DNA of 55,038 nt, from assembly GCA_034437795.1 (NCBI GenBank), contig DAOTTI010000200.1, positions 1-55,038 of the forward strand. Direction: 5' to 3'. The notes under the pieces were generated by a model. The model searched no databases. It was not told the DNA's origin and saw only the letters and a program-made list of their open reading frames with translations. The translations under genes and the position numbers were made by a program. Each line of letters begins with the position of its first letter. Within the stretch, counting starts at the first letter, position 1. This document shows, in pieces, positions 8,382 to 16,805 of this stretch. The stretch is from DAOTTI01 sp034437795 (GTDB lineage Bacteria > Chloroflexota > UBA11872 > UBA12225).

Positions 8382-9746
8382 CTACGAGCTGCGCCCCTCG
8401 GCGATGAGACGGTTGGCCTCCCGCGCGGCGTCGGCCAGCGCCTGCTGGGCGGTCTTCCTGCCGGCATAGGCTACCTCCGCCTCCTGCTGCAGGGCCCGCT
8501 TGACCAGGTCGCCGTTGTAGATCGGGTCCTCCGCCCGCGCGTAGCTGAGTGACTCGATGAACGGCTGCAGGAAGGGCGAGTTGAGCGCGCCCTTCTGGTG
8601 GTAGCTGAAGTCGGCCGTGGCCGGCGGGATCGTCCCCTTGGCGGCGTGGCGGTCGCCCTCGCGCGACGATTCCCCCGGCGCCTTAGGCGAGTTGAGCCAG
8701 GTGAGAAACTTCCAGGCTTCGTCCTGGCCCTTGCTGGTGGCGTCCACGCCGTACAGCCAGATGTACATAAGCGTGCTTTGCTTTCCCCTCCCGCGCGGGA
8801 TGGGCGCCACGCCCACGTCATCGAAGAAGTCGCCTTTGGCCCGCTTGAGCGCGGCGTGCCACCAGTTGGCCATCACGATCATGGCCGTCTTATCTTGAGC
8901 GAAGGTGCTCACGCTGCCGGTCAGCGCCGTGCCGGCGCGGATCAGGTCGACCTGAAACTGCAGCGCCTCCACGGCCGGAGGCGCGTCGAACGTTACCTTG
9001 CTGCCATCTCTGGCGGCGTACTCGCCGCCGTTGGACCAGATGAGCGCCGTCAGCGGGTGGACCACTCCTGAGTCCCAGCCGGTGATGATGGTCAGACCTT
9101 TGCGCCCGCCTTCGCTACGGTCGGTCATACCTTCCGCCGCCCGCTTCCATTCGTCCCAGGTCGCTGGCGGCCTGGTCATACCCGTTTTGGCCAGCGCCTG
9201 CTTGCTATGGAGGAGCAGGTAGGTGTTCGGGTCGCGGGGAAAGCCGAGCGTCTTGCCGTCCACCGTGACCGCATCCACCAGCGACGGCTGGTAGAGCTTC
9301 TTGATGGCCCCGAGCGTGCCGGCCGTGGCGCCGGCCAGGAGCTTGAGGCGCTGGAACTCGCGCAGCCAGAGGGCGTAGGTGGCGTACAGATCGGGCCGTG
9401 TCCCCGACGAGGCGAGGACCAGGGTCTTCTGGCGTAGCTGGTCATAGGGCACCGTCTGCGTTGTGACGGTGACGTGCTCGTTGCCGGCCGCGCGGTACGC
9501 CTCCACGTCCTTCAAGAAGCCGTCGATGTCGGCCTGCTCCCAGTGCGCCAGGAAATCGAGCGTGACTGGCTGCTTCCTCGGGCCGGCGCCGGGGGCGCGA
9601 GCCGGGGCGCAGGCCGCCGCGCCCACCACGGCCGCGAGCGCCGGCGGCGCCGCGGCGCCGATGAGCCGGCGACGGGTCGTCAGCGGGGAGATGACGGGCG
9701 CTCCACTGGGCGCCGTCGCGGGGGCATGCTCACGAGTGCGGTTCAT
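8382..9746 (-). CDS. ABC-type sugar-binding lipoprotein (family 1 extracellular solute-binding protein)
   Basis: A 454-residue extracytoplasmic binding protein. The start at ATG 9746 has a GGAGGAGGGTGGCG ribosome-binding site. The N-terminus has a twin-arginine-like stretch (TTRRRLIGAA), a hydrophobic segment and a lipobox ending AAAC, so it is likely exported folded and lipid-anchored. The mature part starts VTLDFLAHWEQ and holds the SBP_bac_1 pattern: SGTRPDLYATYALW, GKTLGFPRDPNTYLLLHSK, PPATWDEWKRAA, IWSNGGEY, and the hinge-region AWKFLTWLNSP. The ligand is probably a sugar or oligosaccharide. No permease or ATPase gene is adjacent. LutC and LutBA follow on the same strand, which hints at delivery of an oxidisable substrate. 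Confidence 0.88.
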   Translation of the reverse strand: MNRTREHAPATAPSGAPVISPLTTRRRLIGAAAPPALAAVVGAAACAPARAPGAGPRKQPVTLDFLAHWEQADIDGFLKDVEAYRAAGNEHVTVTTQTVPYDQLRQKTLVLASSGTRPDLYATYALWLREFQRLKLLAGATAGTLGAIKKLYQPSLVDAVTVDGKTLGFPRDPNTYLLLHSKQALAKTGMTRPPATWDEWKRAAEGMTDRSEGGRKGLTIITGWDSGVVHPLTALIWSNGGEYAARDGSKVTFDAPPAVEALQFQVDLIRAGTALTGSVSTFAQDKTAMIVMANWWHAALKRAKGDFFDDVGVAPIPRGRGKQSTLMYIWLYGVDATSKGQDEAWKFLTWLNSPKAPGESSREGDRHAAKGTIPPATADFSYHQKGALNSPFLQPFIESLSYARAEDPIYNGDLVKRALQQEAEVAYAGRKTAQQALADAAREANRLIAEGRSS

Positions 9747-9916
9747 CGCCACCCTCCTCCGGCCTCCCAGGGTCGCCTGGGGGCACCAAGGCCATCTTAG
9801 CACCAGGCCGGCAGGGATCTCCAGCCGGCTCGGCAGTCAACCGCAATGCCCTTCGCGGTTTCCTCAAAGCGATAACTTTTGGCGACGGCGCGGGTCGAAC
9901 AAGGTAGGGAGACCGC

Positions 9917-11487
9917 ATGGAGGAGGGCGCTGTTCCACGGGTTGGCCGCCGGCACGGCACGGACGCTCCCGACGTGCCCGCGCTGGTGCGCCGGTCGCAG
10001 GGGGCGACGTTGCCGCCTTCGCCTGCATCGTCGAGCGCTACCAGGCGGCCCCGGGGCGGTTCTGGCGCCGGCTACACGGCGGTGGGCCGCTGGTCGAAGA
10101 CCTGGCCCAGGAGACCCTCCTGCGCGCGTTCCGGGCCATCGGCCATCTCCACGACCCGTCTCGCTTCGAGGCCTGGCTCTTCGCCATTGCCGCCAATCTG
10201 GCCAAACGGTGGTGGCAGCAGCAGGCGCGCTGGCCGGTGTCGCTGGAGAGCCTGGCGGCGGCGTATCCGGACGTGCCGTGGGAGCCCGTTCGCTCCCGCA
10301 GCGCATCCCCTGACGGGGTCTTTGAGGAAGCCGAGCAGGCGCGGGTGCTCCAGCAGGCCATCGAGCCGCTGCCGCCCTCGCTGGGGCACGTGGTCGCGCT
10401 GCACTACCTGGACGAGTTCAATTACGCCGAAGTGGTCGCCGCCTTGGACGTGCCGGTGAGTACGGTCAAAGGCCGGCTGTTCAAGTCCCGCCGGAAGCTG
10501 TGGCGCGAGCTGGCGGCGGCCGGCGTGCTCCCTCAACGCCAGCAATCTCGTCAGAAAGGAGCTGTTCAGGCCGTGGCCGGGAGGAAGAAGGACGCAGGAG
10601 AGCAAGCGCCCGCTGGGCCGGCGCTGGTCGAGATGCTGATCGACAGCATCAGGCAACACTTACAGTATCCCGACCGCGTGGTCTGGCTGAAGGAGAAAGG
10701 GGGTGAGCGCTTCCTCTCCATTGTCGTCGGCGCACCGGAGGCAGACGCCATCGCCGTCGAGCTCCAGGATCGCGAGCTGCCGCGGGCGCTCACGCACGTT
10801 CTCCTGCTCAGCGCCTTCGGCGCGCTGAACGCCAGCGTCACGCGGGTCGTCGTCACCGAGCTCCGGGATGAGACCTTTTACGCGCTGGTCTGCCTTGTCG
10901 CCGATGGACGCGAGGTGGAGATCGACGCTCGCCCCTCTGACGCCCTCGCGCTGGCCGTCCGCGCGAACGTCCCGACCTACGTTGCCGAACCGGTCCTGGC
11001 CAAGGGCGCGACGGCGGCCAGACCAGGGGATACGCCCACCGGCCTCACCGTGCCGTCCCTCCCCCCGCTGACCGAGCGGGCGCAGAAGGTAGCGGCGCTG
11101 GCCGTGGCTGAAGCGAGGCGCTTCAGCCACGAGACGCTGGGCTCCGAGCACCTGGTCCTGGGCCTGCTACGCGAGGGAGAAAGCCAGACGGCCCGGATCC
11201 TGATAGAGATGGGGGCGCAGCTCAGCGCGGCGCGGCGCGCCGTGGCGGAGCTAGCGGGTTTTGGCGAGCAACCGGCGCCGCCCGGCCGTCCTCCCGAACT
11301 GCGGAACAGGGAGCTGCCACACCTGATCGCCGATCAGGCAGGGCAATTGGGCCACACCTACGTTGGTACCGAGCACCTCCTAATTGGGACTGCTGGAAGA
11401 GGCGGATGGGGCCAGCCGGCGGGTGCTGGAGCGCCTGGGCATCGACGCGGCGGCCTTGCGCCAGCGCGTGAAAACGGGGCTGAGTAG
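9917..11487 (+). CDS. ECF sigma factor - bifunctional nuclease (BFN/DUF151) - Clp-N fusion, frameshifted
   Basis: Three domains follow in one reading frame. First is sigma-70 region 2 (LAQETLLRAFRAIGHL, FEAWLFAIAANLAKRWW) and region 4 (LPPSLGHVVALHYLDEFNYA, VSTVKGRLFKSRRKLW), about residues 25-205. Next is a BFN/DUF151 domain (about 235-365; DARPSDALALAVR is diagnostic), and last a Clp N-terminal double-repeat domain (about 383-520; HETLGSEHLVLGLLREGES, then GHTYVGTEHLLIG). The best start, ATG 9917 with AAGGTAGGGAG, is one frame off the sigma domain; one extra G in the G run at 10000-10004 would join them to read SQGGDVAAF. An extra A near 11389 throws the last Clp-N helix (GLLEEADGASRRVLERLGID) out of frame. 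The open frame upstream of 9917 is antisense to another gene. Sequencing indels or decay cannot be separated here. Confidence 0.75.
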
Positions 11488-11495
11488 CGAGTGCA

Positions 11496-11660
11496 GCTCT
11501 CACCCCAGCCCTCTCCCAGAGGGAGAGGGGACAAGTGGTAGTGCCCTCACCGACGCCTGCTTTGCGAGCCCCACTCTTCCACAGGGAGAGGGAGGACCCC
11601 TCGCCGGCCGTAAGGACGCCAGGCTAGTCGCAGGACGACCACGGGGAGAGGGCGGCTAGG
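11496..11660. repeat. Dispersed GGGAGAGGG palindromic repeat cluster
   Basis: It contains CCCTCTCCCAGAGGGAGAGG and two further related half-sites (CCACAGGGAGAGGG, CGGGGAGAGGG) between convergent genes. The frame-shifted tail of the sigma/BFN/Clp-N gene would read into it. Confidence 0.7.
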
Positions 11661-14015
11661 CTAACAGGCCAGCTGCACCACCTCGTAGAGCTCCACGTCC
11701 GGCACCGTCAGGCGTACCCGTCCGCGCTCGGCCGCCAGCGGCACGTCCTGCGCGGCGACGAGCAGCCTCGCAGACACCGGCGACACCTCGAGCGCCGGCA
11801 GGTTGAGGGTAAGCGCGATCGGCCCTGTGCGTCGTGGCGCCAGCACCGGCCGCCCATGGGCGCCGGAGTAGTTCACCAGGTGCACGTAGAACCTCCCTGT
11901 AGTGGGCTGATAGAAGAGCGTCACGTGCACGTCGGCCGGGGCATTCGTCTCTAACAGCCGCGCCGCGCCGGGGCCCCTGCTTGCCGACGCTCCCGGCGCG
12001 CTCGCAGTCGGAGCAACGGGATCCGGTTCAGGCGGGGAGAGCAGGGCCCAGGAGAGGGCGTTCGCCAGCAGGTGCTGATAGTCCGGATGGCCAGATGTGA
12101 CGTTCAGCCGGTCCACCTGGTTCGCGAAGTAGAGGGCCCGTCCCCGACCACAGCGATTGGTGACCAGGACCGGCGCATCGTTGTCCCAGAGCGTCGGGTA
12201 GCTGAGGTCCGGCGGCTGGGGGAAGACCTCCGGCACGAGCGTCGCGTGCACCTGCCCGCCGGCTGCTGCTACCTGGCGTACGTACCCCTCATTCGTAATC
12301 ACCTCGGTCTCGTCGAGGCCGGCGGTGAGCAGGTCGCGTCGGCGAATACGGACGTACGAGTATGGCAGGGGCCCGCGCGGGGGGAGGCCGAGCCCGCGCA
12401 CGCCGAACACGTCGTCCAGCGCGCCGGTCTCCCTGGGGCTGCCGTCGGCGTGGTAGCAGCCGGTCTCGTACGTCGCCAGCAGTACCCCGCCCTCCGCAAC
12501 GAACCGGCGCAGCGCATCCGCCTCGCCATCGGTGAGGCAGGCCACGTTCGCCAGGACGACGGCGCGGTAGCGGCGCAGCTTCTCCCCCGTGAGCTGGGAC
12601 GGGGGCAGCACGTCCCAGAGCACGTGGGAGGCAAAGAGCGCCAGTTCCCAACCCCGCACGTGCGTGATGTAGCTATCTCGCGCCGGATCGCCGCTGGCGA
12701 AGCGATCCTGGGTGCGCTGGGAGTGGACCGCCGCCACCTCGGCCACTGACACCAGGCCCTGGAAGGCCCCCTCGTGCTCGGCTAGGAAGCGGTAGAACCC
12801 CTCCACCACGTCGTTGTGGCGCCGGTCCCACCACCGCGCCGGGGGCACGCCGACGAACGAGCAGTCCCACGGCGACCCGCCTTCGGCAGCCATCGCCGCC
12901 AGCCACAGGCGCAGCTCTTCCCGCGCCGGCGTGGTGTACCGGCTCGTGTTATCGAAGTGCCCGTAGAGCATCACAGGCGTCTGGGCTCTGGGGCGCGCTG
13001 GTGCGCTGGCAGACGCCGCCGCGTCGCGCCCCAGGGCCACCGCGCCGGTGCCGCCAGCGCCCCCGCCTGTGGCCCGCAGGTACTTCATCTGCTCCTGTGC
13101 CCGCCACACCGGCACCGGCAACAGGGGCGAGTGGTAGGAGCCGCGGGTGAGAGGAAAGATGCACGCCATCTGGTAGTCCCAGAGGGTGGCGATCTCGTCC
13201 ACGTCCTGCGCGTTCTCCCGCGCATGCCCTTCCAGAAAGCTAAAGAACTCGCCGCTATAGCTCTTGTCCGCCCCGTGGGCCTTCACCACGTCGCGCAGCC
13301 GGCGCGTGTGCTCGCGGATGCACTCGTAGCGCCAGCGCACGTAGCGCCGCCACGCCGGATCATGCCAGTCCTCCTGCGTGGGAATGCGGTAGCCCGTCTG
13401 CTCACGGAACGTGCGAACGCACGTCGGGCAGTAGCACCGGCCGCCGAATGAAGCGGCGTTCTCCCAGATCCCATCCGCGCCGCAGCGCTCCAGGACCTCG
13501 TGGACGACGGCAAAGGCGTAGCCGTCGTTGCGAAACGGGCTATTGGGACACGCGGCGTAGAGCGACGCGGTCATTCTGGGCCGGCCTTCGGCGTCGTAGC
13601 TGAACCAGTCGGGGTGCGCCTCGAAGGCCTCGCGGTGCCCGCCGCGGAAGTCCATCCGTGCGACCACCTTGATGCCCGCCTCGTGGCACGCCTCCACGAT
13701 CTCGCGGAGCAGGTCTCGCCCGTTCAGGTAGCGGTTCTTGCGGTGCAGCGGGATCTGGGTCTGGTAGAAGGCGCACAGCCCGCCCCCGTTGACGGTGTAC
13801 ACGTTGGCCCGCCAGCGCCGGAGCCAGTCCAGCACGCCCGGCAGGTCGTACTCCGCCGCGTCCGGCTCGCGCAACACCGTGTGCACCGCTCGCAGCGGCC
13901 GGCGCCACCAGCTTCCTGAGCTTTCTGGCTCAATCTCAGGCGCCGGCACCGAGGCTCGGACCTCGGGCGTTGGATGTGGCTCGTTCATGTGCTGGTGAGG
14001 CGGCAGCTTATCCAT
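11661..14015 (-). CDS. Long glycoside-hydrolase-like protein with glutaminase-fold domain and CxCxxC motif
   Basis: About 784 residues with no signal peptide. ATG 14015 is preceded by GAGGG at a suitable distance; a GTG at 14048 would add 11 residues. The N-terminal half is a GHL-type TIM barrel (VYTVNGGGLCAFYQTQIPLH, ACHEAGIKVVARMDF, HPDWFSYDAEGRP), with the cysteine cluster C-Y-C-P-T-C near residue 193-198. A low-complexity Ala/Pro/Arg linker (about 335-360) follows. The second half resembles the glutaminase-fold trimerisation domain seen in family-42-like beta-galactosidases (RYRAVVLANVACLTDGEADA, GGVLLATYETGCY), and a beta-rich C-terminal domain ends the protein. The closest relative in the window is the gene at 48.7 kb. 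An intracellular glycosidase is plausible; substrate and catalytic residues are not known. Confidence 0.68.
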   Translation of the reverse strand: MDKLPPHQHMNEPHPTPEVRASVPAPEIEPESSGSWWRRPLRAVHTVLREPDAAEYDLPGVLDWLRRWRANVYTVNGGGLCAFYQTQIPLHRKNRYLNGRDLLREIVEACHEAGIKVVARMDFRGGHREAFEAHPDWFSYDAEGRPRMTASLYAACPNSPFRNDGYAFAVVHEVLERCGADGIWENAASFGGRCYCPTCVRTFREQTGYRIPTQEDWHDPAWRRYVRWRYECIREHTRRLRDVVKAHGADKSYSGEFFSFLEGHARENAQDVDEIATLWDYQMACIFPLTRGSYHSPLLPVPVWRAQEQMKYLRATGGGAGGTGAVALGRDAAASASAPARPRAQTPVMLYGHFDNTSRYTTPAREELRLWLAAMAAEGGSPWDCSFVGVPPARWWDRRHNDVVEGFYRFLAEHEGAFQGLVSVAEVAAVHSQRTQDRFASGDPARDSYITHVRGWELALFASHVLWDVLPPSQLTGEKLRRYRAVVLANVACLTDGEADALRRFVAEGGVLLATYETGCYHADGSPRETGALDDVFGVRGLGLPPRGPLPYSYVRIRRRDLLTAGLDETEVITNEGYVRQVAAAGGQVHATLVPEVFPQPPDLSYPTLWDNDAPVLVTNRCGRGRALYFANQVDRLNVTSGHPDYQHLLANALSWALLSPPEPDPVAPTASAPGASASRGPGAARLLETNAPADVHVTLFYQPTTGRFYVHLVNYSGAHGRPVLAPRRTGPIALTLNLPALEVSPVSARLLVAAQDVPLAAERGRVRLTVPDVELYEVVQLAC

Positions 14016-14088
14016 GCGACATCCCTCAAAGTCCCCGTGGCGCACCACTACTCCGGCGCAACGGGCGCGAGCATGCCGGATGGCCGGC

Positions 14089-14164
14089 TAGTGGGTCACT
14101 TGGCATGGCTGTGGCCATTGGCTCCCCTAGTGGAATGGCCATAGGCATGACAAAGGACCCACTA
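14089..14164. repeat. 76-bp TA-flanked palindromic element, copy A (IS630 inserted at its edge)
   Basis: An imperfect palindrome running from TAGTGGGTCA to GACCCACTA, with a second copy in the same orientation at 38991-39066. The arms pair over about 30 bp. The terminal TA at 14163-14164 is also the left target dinucleotide of the adjacent IS630-type element. Confidence 0.88.
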
Positions 14165-15349
14165 ACTAACCGAGCATAACTGTTGCGGGAAACGCAGGGA
14201 GGTGGGAACATGGTCGTGTGGCTAGAAAGGAGCCTACCGTGCGCCCATCTCGCCGTGTTCGCCCGCTCAGCGAAGCTGAGGTGGCTGACCTCGACCAGGC
14301 GTATCGGGTCACCAACGACGCCGACCTGCGGACCCGCTGCCAGATCATCTTGCTCTCCAACGAGGGGCACTTGACGCCGCCGGTCGCCAAACTCGTTCGC
14401 TTCAGCGAGGACACCGTCCTCTCCTGGATCGCGCGCTTTGAGGGCGAAGGGCTTCCTGGACTGGAGGACCGACCGCGCTCCGGTCGGCCTCCGAAAAGCC
14501 GATGACCTCTACGACCAACGGCTCGACGCTCCGGTCGACAGGGAGCCGCGCTCGCTCGGTCAGCGCTTCGCGAGTTGGACTCGCGACACGCTCGGGGAGT
14601 ACCTGGCCGAGAAGCTCAACGTCGTCGTTGCCGACTCCACGGTCGGGCGCCATCTGCGCAGGCTCGGCTGGACCCTGGTTCGACCGGCGCTCTCGATCCA
14701 CAGTCCGGACCCGAGCTACGTGGTCAAGGCCGCCGAGTTGGCACTGCGCAAGGTCCGAGCCAGACAAGGCGAGATCACGCTGCTGTTCGAGGACGAGCAC
14801 GACCTCAACGTGCTGCCGGGGGTGATCCGCTGCTGGACTCGGGTGGGTGAGCAACGCAAGATCCCCACGCCCGGCACCCATCGCAAGCGCCACGTCTTCG
14901 GCGCGGTCGACTTCGTCAAGGGCGCTCTGGTCACCCACATCGCTGAGCGCAAGAACAGCCAGGGTTGCTGCGAACTCGTCGAGGCCATCGTCGAGCGCTA
15001 CTGCCCGGGCTCGGTCTGGAATGGTCCGACGGTCGTGCTGGTGGTCGACAACTACGTCGTCCACAAGAGCAAGGTCACCCGGGCGGTGCTGGCCAAGTAC
15101 GCCGACCGTTTGGAGGTGTTCTGCCTGCCGACCTACTCCCCCAAGCTCAACGTTATCGAGTGGATCTGGAAGTACCTTCGGTCGAAGGTGACGCACACCC
15201 ATCGGTTCGCTTCCATTGAGGCCCTGGTCGAGGCAGTCGGGCAGTTCCTGATGGAGCTTGCCGCCGACCCGACCAAGGTGCTCTCGATGATCGGCAATCT
15301 ACCTAACAACCAACCTGACCCAATTCCGAGCAACTTATGCTCGGCTGGT
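14165..15349 (+). mobile_element. IS630-family insertion sequence with TA target duplication
   Basis: A 1185-bp element flanked by TA on both sides (14163-14164 and 15350-15351), as expected for the IS630/Tc1-mariner group. The left end begins ACTAACCGAGCATAAC and the inverted right end begins ACCAGCCGAGCATAAG, so the terminal inverted repeats match at 13 of the first 15 positions. It encodes one transposase that is split by a frame change. It inserted exactly at the terminal CTA of a 76-bp palindrome. Confidence 0.88.
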
Positions 15350-15352
15350 TAG
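14218..15352 (+). pseudogene. IS630-family transposase, split by a +1 frame change
   Basis: The first frame (14218-14505) carries the helix-turn-helix part, with TPPVAKLVRFSEDTVLSWIA and GLPGLEDRPRSGRPPK. The second frame (from about 14495 to 15352) begins ADDLYDQRL and holds the DDE/DDD catalytic domain: LLFEDEHDLN, VLVVDNYVVHKS and the PTYSPKLNVIEWIWKYLR block. The join falls on CCGAAAAGCC at about 14490-14500. Going from frame one to frame two needs +1 slippage or a one-base indel. Programmed frameshifting occurs in some IS630 members, but the A run here is only four long. The stop TAG at 15350-15352 is formed by the target-site TA plus the first flanking G, so termination depends on the insertion site. 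Confidence 0.8.
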
Positions 15353-15405
15353 AGTGCCGGCGCGGGGCAAAGGGGGCGAAGGGCGAAGGACGGAGGCGCA
15401 TTCGT

Positions 15406-16032
15406 TTACGTCTGGCCATCCTGACGGCGACGCCTCGCCATCGACGACTTCATCGATGTGCTAGGACGAGCGCAGGCGCTCGAGGATCCACATCCGCGCC
15501 AGCGTGGTCGGGCCGATGCCCTTCTCCTTGGCCTTCTCCCGCAGGGCCTGGAGCGTCTGGGGATCCAGACGGATGGTGAGCCACTTCGAGAGGTTCTTGG
15601 CAAAGCGCACCCGCACCGGCTTGAACTCATCCCAGTAATCGGCCAGGCTATGGGTATCCCAGAAGTGGGCCTCCTCCTCGATGCTCCTGAACACCGGAAT
15701 TGGTTCCTTCTCCCGCGTACGCGCCGTCGTGCGTGTACGCTCCGCCATGGCGTGCCACCACCTTTCTGGGCCCGATAGAGCCGCCGCTCCTTGCGATCGG
15801 CATCCCGCGCCGTCACCCCGTAAAAGACGCCGGGGTCCGGCTGCGGGCTCGAGACTACCGCCAGCATGCGACCAGTACCGGTTGGCCCAATGAGCATGAT
15901 GCGGCCGCCAGAGGCTTCGCCCTCGACAGGCTCGCCGTGGCAGACTGCCTCCACCTCCTCGGGGGTGACCTGGTGGCGGGCGATATGGGCCACGTTCCAA
16001 GTATCCCAGAGCAACTGGCGAACGTACGGCAC
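15406..16032 (-). CDS. BrnT-like toxin of a type II toxin-antitoxin pair, with abnormal C-terminal extension
   Basis: The first roughly 95 residues match the BrnT/DUF4258-like RNase toxin pattern: LLWDTWNVAHIARHQVTPEE, a GRIMLIGPT strand, LAVV, then YGVTARDADRKERRLYR and KGGG. These toxins cleave RNA and are neutralised by a ribbon-helix-helix protein encoded downstream, as here. GTG 16032 is preferred because GGAG lies upstream; ATG 16053 is the alternative. Oddity: the frame does not stop after KGGG. It runs on through the whole antitoxin gene in another frame, giving 209 residues instead of about 95-100. A lost stop or small indel near 15750 is likely. The gene is divergent from the Nudix gene, so the promoter probably lies in the shared spacer. 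Confidence 0.6.
   Translation of the reverse strand: MPYVRQLLWDTWNVAHIARHQVTPEEVEAVCHGEPVEGEASGGRIMLIGPTGTGRMLAVVSSPQPDPGVFYGVTARDADRKERRLYRAQKGGGTPWRSVHARRRVRGRRNQFRCSGASRRRPTSGIPIAWPITGMSSSRCGCALPRTSRSGSPSVWIPRRSRPCGRRPRRRASARPRWRGCGSSSACARPSTSMKSSMARRRRQDGQT
15461..15748 (-). CDS. CopG-family antitoxin
   Basis: A 95-residue protein with the arrangement of CopG-type antitoxins paired with BrnT-like toxins. The N-terminal toxin-binding segment is IPVFRSIEEEAHFWDTHS. A linker DYWDEFKPVRVRFAK and the ribbon-helix-helix DNA-binding domain follow (LTIRLDPQTLQALREKAKEK, then GIGPTTLARMWILERL). Such proteins bind the toxin and autoregulate the operon. The ATG at 15748 overlaps the end of the toxin's family homology, consistent with translational coupling. 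Confidence 0.85.
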   Translation of the reverse strand: MAERTRTTARTREKEPIPVFRSIEEEAHFWDTHSLADYWDEFKPVRVRFAKNLSKWLTIRLDPQTLQALREKAKEKGIGPTTLARMWILERLRSS

Positions 16033-16117
16033 GGACGCTCCAGTGTAATGCATTGCGTTCCAGCCAGGACCGGCCCCAGACCGGCTCCCCGGCCGGGACC
16101 CGTATCCTTTGCTCACC

Positions 16118-16657
16118 ATGGACACCGCCGATACGACCGCTGCGTTGCGCCACCGGCTCGAAGAGGCGATCAGGACGATCGAGACGGCGGTGGGCAACCC
16201 CGGCGGCGGGCTGCCCTTAGACGTCTTCCTGTTCGTCACGCGGCTAGTGCCGCTCTTTACCGTCGACCTGTGGATCCAGGATGCCCGCGGGCGGACGCTC
16301 CTGACCTGGCGCGACGACTCGTACTTCGGTACCGGCTGGCACGTGCCCGGGGGCGCCGTACGGTATAAGGAGACCATCCATGACCGGCTGATCGCCTGCG
16401 CGCGCGAGGAGCTTGGCGCGGAGATCACGTACGATCCGGTGCCGATGGCCATCCTGGAGGAGATCGATCCCGTGCGCCGCACCCGTGGCCACAACGTCGC
16501 CGCGGCCTATCGCTGCACGCTCACGGCCGGCCCCGACCCGCGGCGGGCGTACGAGGGAGGCGCGCCCCAGCCGGGCCAATGGGCGTGGCACGCCACCTGT
16601 CCGACCAATCTTCTGCCGGTGCACCGCGTCTACCAGTCGTACTTCAGGCGGCAGTGA
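16118..16657 (+). CDS. Nudix hydrolase, GDP-mannose mannosyl hydrolase type
   Basis: A 179-residue Nudix protein. The line GWHVPGGAVRYKETIHDRL continuing into IACAREELGAEI aligns with the Nudix region. It departs from the canonical G-x5-E-x7-REUxEExGU at the REUxEE part, as the GDP-mannose mannosyl hydrolase (NudD/WcaM-like) subfamily does. The preceding LFTVDLWIQDARGRTLLTWR is also typical of that group. It probably removes mannose or glucose from a nucleotide sugar. ATG 16118 is chosen over an upstream TTG. It is transcribed divergently from the toxin-antitoxin pair. Confidence 0.82.
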   Translation: MDTADTTAALRHRLEEAIRTIETAVGNPGGGLPLDVFLFVTRLVPLFTVDLWIQDARGRTLLTWRDDSYFGTGWHVPGGAVRYKETIHDRLIACAREELGAEITYDPVPMAILEEIDPVRRTRGHNVAAAYRCTLTAGPDPRRAYEGGAPQPGQWAWHATCPTNLLPVHRVYQSYFRRQ

Positions 16658-16805
16658 ACGGCGGTGAATGGGACGCGTGAGGGCGGACGAGCCAGGGAGG
16701 GAGTGAGGACGTGAGGGCGCGAGCGTGGTGGACCTTAAGGCAACGGAGCCTCGCGCCAGCGGGACGGAGTTTGGGGCGTACAATCCTGGAAGAGCGGGAC
16801 CGATC

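Noticed and set aside
9463..9916. Upstream extension of the sigma/BFN/Clp-N open frame
   Set aside because: It is antisense to the binding-protein gene and carries no sigma-domain sequence before about 10000.
14485..14505. Certain programmed frameshift in the transposase
   Set aside because: The slip site has only four A and the change is +1; a simple indel is equally likely.
15406..16494. The toxin frame extended upstream to 16494
   Set aside because: The upstream part is antisense to the Nudix gene; the toxin homology begins at about 16032.
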